Shown here in pieces: positions 24,701-34,289 of a stretch of 64,000 bases of DNA (positions are counted from its first letter, which is position 1; each line of letters begins with the position of its first letter). Under the pieces are notes generated by a model, which searched no databases, was not told the DNA's origin, and worked only from the letters and a program-made list of their open reading frames with translations. The DNA lies in NCBI GenBank assembly GCA_015680905.1, contig CM027378.1:80505501-80569500 (forward strand). The letters are read 5' to 3'. The translations under genes were made by a program, and so were the position numbers. The stretch is from Coptis chinensis. Its lineage: Eukaryota; Streptophyta; Magnoliopsida; Ranunculales; Ranunculaceae.

Positions 24701-25482
24701 GTTATCTACGTCTAGGGAGTAGAAATTGTGATCCTTGTCTTCTTCCATAAGAGGGGTATCTACTAGTGTGGGGACTAAAGTGTCAGCCGCACTAATGTGA
24801 GGTACAAAACTCTCAATGGACTTCACTTCCCCTTCTACAGGCAAACCTAGTTGTCCCTGTTTTTGTCTAAACATGTTAACTTCTACAGAAAGATTTCCAA
24901 AGGAAAGAGTCATTGAGCCATCCCGACAATTGATTTGGGCATTGGCGGTTGCCAAGAAAGGACACTCTAAGATGATGGGAATGGAATCATGAGCAACTTC
25001 TGTGTCAAGAATAACAAAGTGGGCTGGATAGTAAAAATCCTGAACTTTAATGAGAATATTTTCAACTACACCCTTGGGATACTTAATAGAACGATCGGCT
25101 AACTGCAAAGTCATTTTGGTTGGTTGAAGTTTTGTTAGACCTAGTTGTTTATATAAATAAAAAGGGAGTAAGTTAACACTCACCCCCAGGTCTAATAAAG
25201 CAATTGTTATGAAGGTATCACCTAAGGTGTATTGTACATAGAGGGATCTAATTAAGGTCCTTGTACTTAACAATTCCGTTATGTTCGATAAAAAGGGATA
25301 TTGTTCGGGTTAAGAATGCTTCGTGGGGGTATGTTGGTTTTCCTCTTCTTGGTGCACAACTCTTTTAGAAACTTAGCGTGTCTAGGTAGACTTTTTATAG
25401 CTTCTAGAAAAGGTAGGTTTATAGTCAAATTTTTAAACACTTCCCTAATCTCATCAAAATTCTCGGCCCTTTTTAAACACAA
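24701..25482 (-). pseudogene. Element C protease region
   Basis: Read on the minus strand from about 25482: FDEIREVFKNLTINLPFLEA, then HAKFLKELCTKKRKTNIP, then the aspartic protease with LLDLGVSVNLLPFYLYKQLG near 25200-25140, LADRSIKYPKGVVENILIKV, and PFLATANAQINCRDGSM. The protease cuts the polyprotein in the particle. The sequence ends at the insertion point of element A. Same architecture as in D. Broken. Confidence 0.82.
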
Positions 25483-25869
25483 CTAGTCTTTGGGGATATG
25501 GTGCTTTATCGCTATTTTTTAGCGTAAGGGATAAAAGTATTATTAGTCTTTGCTTTATCTCTAGCCGCTTTCCATCTAGGTGTCCATATTGGAACCTCTA
25601 CAGTGTAGGGTCTTCACTTTCTATTATTGGGTCTTGTAATGTTTTCCCTTTTGGTTGTGGTTTAACCGGGTACTTCTACAAATAGGGTCTTCAGTTTCTA
25701 TTATAGTATTTGGTATGGTATCATTTTTAGTTTGCGGGTAATCTTTAGGCATAGTCACTTGGTTATCAACTACTCACCCCTGAACGGGGGTAGTAGTGAC
25801 CACCAGAGATCCCCTTTGGTTTATATTACCATTACAACAAATAAATACCGCTTATTTCAAAAGGCGGTG

Positions 25870-27091
25870 TTTGTTAACTTAGGATTAGGCATCGCTGACT
25901 TGGAAACACGCCGGTTTGGTTATTATTTTGGTTAGAAGACATGTCAATATCCTTTTGGCACAAAGACTGCATCATTTGCATCATTTGTTTCATCATATTA
26001 GAGTTTTGATCATGCTGATCTTTCATCAAGTTGGAGTTTTGTTGCATAATTTGATTTTGTTTCTCCAACAAGGTCACTACTACTTTGTCTGTAGATGGTT
26101 GTATTGGAATTAAAGCTTGTTGAGCGTTCATGTCTTGATGTTGATAGTTCTGGGTTATAGGTACTAAACCTCTATTCTGGTCACCTAAGTTCCCTTGTCC
26201 TTTATGTTGAGTTAACTGGTTGAAGTGTGATGGTTGTGGTGGTGTTTGTGCATAGACAAGAGGACAATAGAAGTCGGAATGCTCAAGACTACAACAAATG
26301 CACATTACAACGAGTAGAGTTAATGTTCATGACCTGAGTGGGTTGTTGTTGAACGTAGATGGCATCTACTTTTTAGTGAGGGCATCGATAAGAGTTTTAA
26401 GCTCGGGATCATATTTAACCTCAAGAGAAGAAGGAGAGGAGCGGGAGGAATCCTTACCTCCCCAATTGTTGTTCTTCTTAGATTGATCTTCTAAGAATTT
26501 ATAAGCTCCCAAGGCTCCTTTACTAAGAAAACTACCCCCTACCATGATATCTAGAACCTCCTTATGATAATGTGAAAGCCCCTTGAAGAAAGCACGAACA
26601 CAAGTGTGTCTTTCGCAAGATTATGATCGCGGGCATTTAATGAGAAGATCGCTGAAACGATTCCGTGCCTCCTAAAAGGAGTCATGAGGATTCCGGCCGA
26701 ACAAATGAATCTTGTGAAGCATTTCATCCGTCTTCAAGGGTAAAACTGTTCCATGAACAATTGAACAAGTTGAGCCTATGAGTCCACGAGTTTGGCGCTT
26801 GGGCGCTAACCAAGACGCCGCCTTATCGGCTAAGGTGAAAGGGAATACCCTCAGTTTAATTTGTTCCGCACCAACCGTGGGATGGTGGAATGTTGTTAGG
26901 ACTTGTTCAATCCTACGCATGTGCTGATAAGGTTTTTCATGGTCTAAACCATGAAAAACGGGTAACAAATTAAAAATATTTGGGGAGATTAGGAAATCCC
27001 CCACTGGGTCTGCTAGAACGATGCAAGATTTGGGGCTATCACTTAAGGCTTTGTAGAAGTCAGAGAGAGGAGTCTCTTTTTCTTTAGCCAT
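25870..27091 (-). pseudogene. Element C gag
   Basis: Starts at MAKEKETPLSDFYKALSD (27091, minus). The capsid-like part has NIFNLLPVFHGLDHEKPYQH, then TLADKAASWLAPK and MLHKIHLFGRNPHDSF. A zinc-knuckle-like segment (CSLEHSDFYCPLVYAQ) lies near 26300. The tail is rich in Gln, Asn and Met (QNSNLMKDQHDQNSNMMKQM). The order matches gag of B and H. Broken, with several breaks. Confidence 0.8.
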
Positions 27092-27356
27092 TATATCAGG
27101 TGGTGTGTGTGAAATTCTTCGATAGGTGTGTGGTATTTATGTCTACGAAAAACAAGCATGATTATACTAGAATTAAAACTCCTCTGACAAAAGAAACGAG
27201 GAGTGGAAGAAAGGAATACCTGATTGCATCCTTGCTTCGCTTTATAAATAGCGTCTTGTTCACACGTGTTTAGTGTATATAACAAGTTAGAACACTGAAA
27301 AACTTGAAAATTGAAAATTTGAATCAAACCTGTGGAAATCCGGCAAAATCAGCTCA

Positions 27357-27563
27357 GGGCGCAAGTGCACTTCACTTGGGCGCAGGTGCGCTCAGTGCAA
27401 ATTTGAGTTACAGTGTTTTGAGCGCGGGTCGCGCTCGGTATGGGCGCAGGTCGCGCTCAACTTCCAGTGTTTTGAGTGCAGGTGCGCTTGCTTAGGGCGC
27501 GGGTCGTGCTCAACTTCCAAGCGTATTGGTGCAGGTCGCGCTCCTTTAGGGCGCAGGTGCGCT
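27357..27563 (-). repeat. GC-rich repeat block in leader of element C
   Basis: Eight or so imperfect units such as GGGCGCAGGTCGCGCTC (27441), GGGCGCAGGTGCGCTC and GGGCGCGGGTCGTGCTC, with AACTTCCAGTGTTTTGAG spacers. Same unit, spacer and sense as in B's leader and before ORF4 in B, D and E. Confidence 0.85.
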
Positions 27564-27765
27564 CTGTGCAATTTTTTTTTCCGAGGAAGTTTAATGCTTC
27601 ACCGCAGTGTTTTTCTTTGTGAATCCGCAGCCCCTATGCCTAAAACAGTGAACAGTTCCGAAAATTCAAGAAATAAGAATGAAAAATTAAAAGGGTGGGT
27701 GGGTAGAGAATGGGGGATTGCCCCTTGGATTTAAGCAATTGAATTCTTGTCTTGAACGAGATTAA

Positions 27766-27781
27766 GATGGCAGCAGCGCCA
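27766..27781 (-). promoter_or_regulatory. Primer binding site of element C
   Basis: Minus-strand TGGCGCTGCTGCCATC two bases after the LTR end. The first six bases match the tRNA-Asp complement exactly and several later ones agree. Confidence 0.7.
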
Positions 27782-27783
27782 TT

Positions 27784-28802
27784 TGACATCCGTAAAAATA
27801 GTAGAATCCTAAATATTAATGTTAACAACACTAATACGTAATCCTACCATTCTTACGTTTAAATCAATTCTTCTTACTCTCAAAACATAATCATGCAATA
27901 TAATGAGTATGGATTCATTCCACTCTTAACTGTCTAGACTTAAATTGAATTCAACTAATCAAACCCAAAAGGAACAATGGTGAGAGTAATGATTTGATGT
28001 GAAATTTCTATACTACCATTCCCAACACAAGAACAATAATAAGAACATGTCATTATGGAATAAGTAATTAACTTTATAAATCTAATGAACAATAAAAACA
28101 ATGATTCAATACTCAAGAAATAAACTAATTAATTAATGTAAAACTAAATAATGTAAAACTAGATCTGGATCTAAGGTTTAATGGCTACTTTTCTTATCCT
28201 AACCTAATTTATTTTCTAACCTAACTATCTACCCTTAACAAAGAGTCAAGCTCTTGTTTTTATACTTTCAGATCCAAAAATCGTGCATGGGCTTGGAGCC
28301 ATATTTTGGGCCGGAAAATCGGGCCCAAAACCCAATTTCTTTAGTCCAAAATGGGCTCTTCAGCTGTAGTTGGCTTCGACAGATATTTCGTCTACTTTTG
28401 CTCCTCTGATTGGGTCAAGGCTTGGACCATTGGAAAGCTCTTTCCGAGCCGGTCGTTTTGACATAAGATACTCCCAATTCCGAGGTCTGAGTCCAAAGAT
28501 AAGGCCTTCGGAAGTTCTGCTGACTTGTGCACTATTTCTGCCCATGTTGACTTTTCAGCTTTTTGACCGGGCTTTACAAAGGCTTTGTCTCCTTGAATCT
28601 TGGCCTTTATTCACAGAACTCCTTAGCAACCGACCTTTGCTCCTTTATCTCGCTAAAGTGGCATATTTCTGCACATAATGGACTTTGAAGCCTGAAATGC
28701 AGAAAAACACGTAATCAGTATTAACTCTTAATTATTACTCACATAATTGGTCTAAAAGTATGATGGTTAAGGGGTTAAAACTACAGTTTTGGGCTCTTAT
28801 CA
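27784..28802 (-). repeat. 5' LTR of element C
   Basis: 1019 bp. On the minus strand it begins TGATAAGAGCCCAAAAC and ends GGATGTCA. It is homologous to the LTRs of B, D and E, with the first ~550 bases best conserved. Minus-strand TATAAAA lies at 28257-28264. CTTAC at 28803-28807 would be one target duplication copy. Confidence 0.88.
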
Positions 28803-30236
28803 CTTACCATGCTAAATTTCTTAAAGAGTTGTGCACTACTAGGCGTAAGACAAAGATTTCTAAAGATGCCTTTTTAACGGAACATTTTCCAACTTTAATA
28901 GAACATAATGGAATAGTTAAGTACAAGGACCCTGGTCGTCCTACTGTACAGTACACCTTAGGGGATACTCACACGACCACTACTTTATTAGACCTCAGGG
29001 CGAGTGTTAATTTACTCCATTATTATTTATATAAACAAATAGGTCTACATGAAATACAACCTACAACAATGACGTTGCAACTAGCTGATAGGTCTATCAA
29101 GTATCCTAAGAGTGTGGTGGAAAATGTGTTGGTTAAGGTTCAGGATTTCTACTATCCTGCAGATTTTGTTATCCTCGATATAGAAGTCGCTAACGATTCT
29201 GTTCCAATCATTTTAGGACGCCCTTTCTTGGCAACTGCCAACGCACTTATAAACTGCCGCGATGGTTTGATGTCTTTGTATTTTGGCCATTTTTTCGTTA
29301 CGGTTAACGTTTTTAAGACGATCAAATAGTTGCCTTATACAAATATTGATGGAGAGGTTAGCATGATCGAGAGCTTAGCTCATGATTATTTCAAAACCAC
29401 ATTTCCGAATGCCCAGATGCACAAATTCCTTTCCTTTGGAAGTTCCAACTTCGACAAATACTCCTTGGACGTACAGGAAATTGAGGAAGATTTCCTTCAA
29501 CTCTTTTGCAACTCTTCCCTGCCACCTCGCGAGTCCCACCCTTCCAACACCCATTTATCCCTTGACGCTATGACGGAAGATGAATTTTTCACTCTCTATC
29601 CCAGTAATTCTTTTGATCCACCTATTGAGGAATATCTGACATATCTCAAGGCTTCTAATGATCTAGACCTGAGAGCTCTAGCTGACACTCATTCATCTTC
29701 CTTCACCAATATTCCCTACCTTCCACCCTTTCAAAGGAACCTGGAGTTTGTGCTTGACCCTTTTTGTTTCTTCTGTACTTAATAATTTTCTAAATCCTCT
29801 TAATATAGAAATAATTCCCAAGGGAAAGGAACTTGACACCTTCATTTTCAGAATTAAGACAGTTACCACTTACACCACGAATGAGTTTTGTGCCAAACCT
29901 ACTTTCTCATTTCTTCCATTTCTTACGTCTAAAATTCATCCATATCCACCATATCTTCCACAAACATCCATTTTCTCACGATCTTTCACTTGGCCACCCT
30001 CTCGTTCAAAGGCGAAAAAGAAGGTGCATACGCAGTTACATTCTAGATCCATTAGACTTCGTTTTCATTTCAATAAGTTGCGTCATAGAGAATCTTGGTG
30101 CTTGATTCTGTTTGGGGGTGCATTCCATGTTATTTATTTATGGAAAGACCTCCAACTCTTTAGCTTGTTGATATATGGAAAACAGAAGAGTATATATATA
30201 TATATCAAGTTATATTTTAAAGTCTTGAGTATCTGA
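28803..30236 (+). pseudogene. Element D protease and alternative C-terminal tail
   Basis: Begins inside the pre-protease linker (YHAKFLKELCTTRRKTKISK). The protease has VQYTLGDTHTTTTLLDLRAS near 28947-29006, LADRSIKYPKSVVENVLVKV, and IILGRPFLATANALINCRDG near 29207-29266. It then continues through an acidic linker (SLDVQEIEEDFLQLFCNSS) and a segment ending SWCLILFGGAFHVIYLWKDL near 30085-30150, where autonomous copies have RT, RNase H and integrase. Element F ends its coding in a similar way (HNFILFEGVCFYMFFYKDP). Such tails are a feature of large retrotransposon derivatives that depend on other copies. The coding potential is well preserved for a non-autonomous element, though broken. Confidence 0.75.
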
Positions 30237-30284
30237 CTATAAACGGCTCAGTTTGTTGTTTAGTGTACTTCCTTTCATTTCCAT

Positions 30285-30620
30285 ATATTGGTAAGTGCAC
30301 CATTCAGGTAACTGGGCCCCCCCCCCTATAGAGTGTGTGGCTGTAAGTACCGGATCCTAAGTCCATGTTAAACATAATTCACATTTTCCACTATTACATG
30401 TTTTCTCGGATTTTGAGTCATGTTCTTCTATGGTATGAATTATGCATTATTGCTTTATTATTTTTCTTATATTAAATCTTATTCATAAAAAATAAAATTA
30501 TTAAAATCATAAAAATAGTAATTTAGGAAGTCTCGGGAATCTGACTTTAAAAGGCCCACTGTTAAAACAAATTTTCAAACTCTGTTGTCAAAAATTTGTT
30601 TGGGGGTGGGAAGTTCGTTT
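30285..30620 (+). other. Post-pol module of element D
   Basis: Conserved non-coding module: TTGGTAAGTGCACC (30289), CAGGTAACTGG (30307), a C-run, GAGTGTGTGGCTGTAAGTACC (30332-30352) and GGATCCTAAGTCCATG. The GTAAGT strings look like splice donors. GGGAATCTGACTTTAAAAGG follows at 30534-30555, then TTTGTTTGGGGGTGGG at 30596-30611. Same order in B and F. Confidence 0.65.
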
Positions 30621-31285
30621 TCGTCCTAGATTGTTTAACTTTCTAGTTGTATTGTTTAGGCCATTTAATTGTATTTCGATTCGGGTTGACATTATTTATG
30701 AAATTAGAGTTCATTCGTTCGTATAACTTACATCATGCACTTACTTCTAGGCATTTTTCATCTTCTTATATGTCATCCACAGTCATAATAGAGTGTTTTA
30801 TGGTTTATTGGATTGGACATTCTCTCCTGATCATTTCCATATCTCATTCGCAAAAATCGGACTGCTAACGAAGCGGCAATTTTAGTTTGAATTTGTGCGA
30901 AAACTCGACAAATTTTGAAAAATTGAATTGGGCTTGGGTCCAAACTCACGCGCACGTGCGTCCCTTCCCTTCACATTAATAGTTCGCGTTTCATTCTCCA
31001 AACCGCCATTAACAAAGTTTTAAACTTCTAAAACCTAACCTAAAATTTTTTTTTTTAAAAAAAAATCTAATTACACCCATGCCAATCAATTAAATCCACC
31101 CCAAATCTTCTCCAAATCATTCCCCCACCAATTTCCACCACCAAAAACTTTAGAAAAAACAAAAAATTTTGTGGAATTTGAACTACCGCGCCACCCACGA
31201 GCCACCACCATCGTTTTTTTTGTAAGGTTGTTTCACCTTGGTTCCTACACCTTCTACATACCCTCAACTTCTTTCAAAACTATCA
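30621..31285 (+). other. Spacer before ORF3, element D
   Basis: About 660 bases without coding signal. The middle part (30940-31000) carries CACGCGCACGTGCGTCCC; element B has a related ACGTGCGTGCG string near 11720. Poly-A/T runs lie near 31046-31066. Nothing else recognised. Confidence 0.4.
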
Positions 31286-32451
31286 ATGGCTCTAAGATGA
31301 AGAATTATGTCGGAACAAGCTTTTACGGGTGACCGCTTTGCACCATTTTTTCGTGACGAGATGATTAGGAGGAATTAGAATAGGTTGTGGTACTCGACAA
31401 ATAATTTCTACCACTCTGGTTTGGTCGAACAATTCTATAAGAAGAGAGAGTTGGATGGTCGGAAAGTTTTCCATGAAGATGGCCGGGGTTAGGAGAGAAT
31501 TATCGAGAGAGAAGTTGGCTGAGATTTTAGTCATTACGCCTGAACGCCACCTCAACGCCACCGTGTAGGAATCCCAGTATACTGGAGTTCTTGCATTGAT
31601 GAACGACATTCTCATGGAAGGTCAATACAATACGACTTCTCATTGTGCTCGACAGTCATCTTTGTGAACCAACCAACTGGCTGTAGCTCAGTAGATTAGT
31701 AAGAACGTCATTAGGAAGGAGAAAGTGAGCGACATCGGTTTGACATATCTGCACGTTATCTAGATATTGCAAGAGAAGAGGTATGAATTCTGTATCCTCG
31801 AGTTTTTGATAGCTATGATTAGAGGAGTTGGGAAGAGTATTGCACCATTCCCTGCTTTAATTACGAAGATTATGTTGTCTTGGGGGTGGGGGGGGAACCA
31901 AGAACTGAGAGGACTATGCTGAAATTGTATTGGAACGAAATTATTTATACGGAGTGTATCCAAATACTTGGATGTTGCCGGAGGACAGGATGGTTGATTC
32001 GGATGAGGAAAGGGAGGACATGACATGTTTGGATGAAGATGCCTTGGAGAGGTGTATGTCTGATTCAAAACGCATGTCAGTGTTGCATGCTGGCGTGCAT
32101 TGCATTTATGCTATTTGTGAAGATATACGAGATAGGCAGATTAAAATTCGAACAAAACAAAATACCCTTCAGACAAATTTTGAAATGCTCAACAAGAGCC
32201 AGTCATATCTCCATTATAACATGGAGACAGTCCTACAGCGCCAGGTTGCGCATTATACATAGATGAAGGCAGAAATGGAAGCACAGCGCCTGTTCCGAGT
32301 AGAGATTCTACGACGCATGCCACCCCTGGAGGGTTCTATTTCAGATGAGTCTGAGAGGCATGAGCGTCGTCGTCAAAGGACGGATGGCTTGGGCCCTTCT
32401 TCATCCCAAGCCCAATCTCCATCTCAAGGTCTATCTTCATCATGTGGCTAG
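31286..32451 (+). pseudogene. Element D env-like ORF3
   Basis: Likely start ATGGCT at 31286. It is homologous throughout to ORF3 of B and E: SEQAF near 31314, then FYHSGLVEQFYKKRELDG near 31409-31465, the AEILVITPERHLN block near 31518-31556, a QYTGV motif, and the hydrophobic AMIRGVGKSI segment near 31812. Then come an acidic patch (DSDEEREDMTCLDEDALERC near 31997-32060), a heptad-like segment (RDRQIKIRTKQNTLQTNFEM) and a Ser/Gln-rich tail (GPSSSQAQSPSQG). It resembles the plant transposon protein domain of Athila ORFs. Function unproven. Broken, with several breaks. Confidence 0.65.
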
Positions 32452-32820
32452 GTTTTCTAAAAATATGTGGTTTCGATGTTATTTAGTTGTTTTTTTTGTT
32501 TTTCTTAGTTCGGATATTAAGTTGTTAAATTTAAATTCGTTAGTTAATTGTATTTGAATTTGAATTTGAATATAATTTGGCTCTTTCCAAATTTTGCATT
32601 GTTTTATGGTTAATTCCACCTTCCCGAATTGTTTGGGGTTGGTATTATTTATTCTAACATGATTTGTTATAGGATCCTCCATTTTAGTAGTTGTGTTGGA
32701 GTGAGGGTTGAGAATATTGTCGATATGGGCATCAGTAAGAATAGATATTGTGATAGGATGAAATCTCGATGAATTAGGCAATATCTATCCTAAATTCAAC
32801 CTAAATGATATTAGGTTTGT
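32452..32820 (+). other. Spacer between ORF3 and the TATA-like module, element D
   Basis: Non-coding and AT-rich. It matches E at 38722-39090: CCACCTTCCCGAATTGTTTGG, a TGATCCNCC-type string, and GGATGAAATCTCGATGAATT. Confidence 0.55.
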
Positions 32821-33010
32821 TTTGGAATAGAGAATATGGGTTGTTTCCGTTTTTGGTTTTGGAAATTTTTTTGTTTCCGGCAATTGCCTTAAAACTTTTT
32901 GGTAACTTCCCGATTCGTTTTAGCAATTTAAAACCTATAAAAACTTCATTCATTCTACACTCACAACCCACACTACACCTCACTTTCATATATCACCTTT
33001 CACTTCCACG
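32821..33010 (+). promoter_or_regulatory. Conserved TATA-like module before ORF4 (element D)
   Basis: Clearest copy of the module: GGGTTGTTTCCGTTTTTGG, then TTTCCGGCAATTGCCTTAAA (with palindrome GGCAATTGCC), then CCCGATTCGTTTTAGCAA, then TATAAAAA at 32936-32943, then TTCATTCATTCTACACTCAC and a C-rich run. In a plant core promoter the start site would fall about 30 bases past the TATA box, inside the CATTCTACACTCACAACCC stretch. Confidence 0.65.
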
Positions 33011-33049
33011 ATTCCCATCTTCTTCTCCATTTTAGCACCTTCAGCACCT

Positions 33050-33285
33050 CGAAGCGCGCCTGCGCCCTAGAGGAGCCGCGACCTCCGCCCTAGGCACCTT
33101 CTGACGGAATTTCATCAGAGCGCGACCTGCGCCCACAACACTGGAATTCCAGTTTTCATCTTGAGCGCAACCCGCACCCAACCCAAGCACAAAGTGAGTG
33201 CGCCCTGAGCCCAAGTGCCTGAAACTCGGAAATCACCAAGGTGCACCCCGCGCCATATCCAAGAATAGGTGGATCGCACCTCGTG
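33050..33285 (+). repeat. GC-rich repeat block before ORF4 (element D)
   Basis: Imperfect units GAAGCGCGCCTGCGCCC, GAGCGCGACCTGCGCCC (33118), GAGCGCAACCCGCACCC (33164), GAGTGCGCCCTGAGCCC and others. The spacer CACTGGAATTCCAGTTTT holds a 14 bp perfect palindrome (33140-33153) and matches the spacer of the 5' leader repeats in B and C. Confidence 0.82.
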
Positions 33286-33329
33286 CCCAGAAATTTGTGG
33301 GCAAGAAAAATTCCAATTTTCTATGGGTT

Positions 33330-34289
33330 GTTCCAGGATCGTTGCAGCTGTTCTAAACAGTAGATTTGTGATGATTTCTCCTATAGTAATACCGGAGCAG
33401 TCTTTCGAACACTTTGTGGGAAGCGAGACTTATGGACATTGGTTTCGTAAAAGGATCATGCCTTTCGGATGGAGGCATCTTCTGGTAAGTGAAGACGACT
33501 CGTATTCACCTAAACTTACTGAATTTTTTTACAATAATGTTCATTTCTATTGTAACCAAGATAGAGAATAAGAATTCTCTGTCATGGTTGATAACACACC
33601 ACTTGAATTCAATAAGTATGTAGTAACATTAGTTTCGGGAATACCAATACCTGATCCTATTCACACGTGGGGATATATGACCGATAATACATACCTCTAT
33701 GACTATACATATTTCCATGAGTATTATGGGGGAGGGGTATTTCGTATAATGGACCAAAGGCGTTACAACATATCCCTTGGTAGCCTGTTCCTAAATGTAG
33801 GCACCACTATGTTATTCATCCTGATGAATATTTTAGGGGATTAGCAGTTTAGCTCTGCAAATAGTACCACTGGTGACGTTTTCCTTGCTTTAGCTGAGGG
33901 ACGTCACCGATATGACATTCCCCGAGTAGTAGTTGCTAGTCTTAAGAGACCCCAAAGCATGCGACATAAGTATCTTCTTATGCCTGTTTTAGTTTGCCGC
34001 ATCATGCTCAGTTGTCTACCTGAATTCTGTACCCAGTTCATGGATTGGAAAAGGGTTGAAGTCATGAGACCCACCAATTGGGTGGTTTGCTCATTTCGAG
34101 TAATGACTTGGCCGGGATGGTAGGTGCAACCTCATTTGGTTGCTCCTTACACCCCATCAGACATAGTAACACTAGACAAGTTAGCACAAGTTGACGACAC
34201 ACGGCGGTGGGCTAGGCAAGTTATCATGGCATGGCAGGATGCGAAGGAACCTACTCTCTTTGGAGAAGGTGAGGAGGAAAATTCTTAAA
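33330..34289 (+). pseudogene. Element D env-like ORF4
   Basis: Best preserved copy of ORF4. The N-terminal part has IPEQSFEHFVGSETYGHWFR and a SPKLTEFFYNN motif near 33505-33540, whose layout (aromatic block, FY motif, then VVTLVSGIPIPDP) resembles the ORF3 domain. The middle has HTWGYMTDNTYLYDYTYFHE, YYGGGVFRIMDQRRYN and a hydrophobic LNVGTTMLFILMNILG near 33796-33843. The last part has KYLLMPVLVCRIML near 33970 and MTWPGW, ending in acidic residues (EGEEENS). Hydrophobic stretches could be membrane segments. Very similar to B's copy at the protein level. Function unknown. Broken, with a few breaks. Confidence 0.62.

Larger units (their letters stand above)
24701..28802 (-). mobile_element. 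Element C: Athila-type element, 5' half, split by element A
   Basis: Minus-strand element of the same family as B. In its own sense: 5' LTR (28802-27784), primer site, leader with GC-rich repeats, gag and protease, ending where element A was inserted. The remainder must lie left of the window. Its LTR is shorter than B's (about 1.02 kb) and clearly diverged, so C is older than A and B. Broken, with several breaks. Confidence 0.85.

Noticed and set aside
27357-27563. CRISPR-like appearance of regularly spaced GC-rich units
   Set aside because: Units are imperfect, spacers are related to each other, and the setting is a plant retrotransposon leader.
29833-30105. 90-codon frame overlapping the coding tail of element D
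   Set aside because: It is in a different frame from the stretch that matches element F and is a shadow of it.
30940-30975. CACGCGCACGTGCG string as a possible host promoter or CpG island
   Set aside because: Too short, placed inside element D, with a related string at the same place in element B; no host gene follows.
31675-31705. tRNA-like string GGCTGTAGCTCAGTAGATT in D and the matching TGGCTGTAGCTCAGTGGATT in E (37988-38010), resembling a tRNA A box
   Set aside because: It lies in the coding part of ORF3 and encodes the conserved LAVAQW stretch, also seen with different codons in G. No acceptor stem or anticodon arm forms, and the B-box-like GGTTTGAAC in E is at a chance-like distance.
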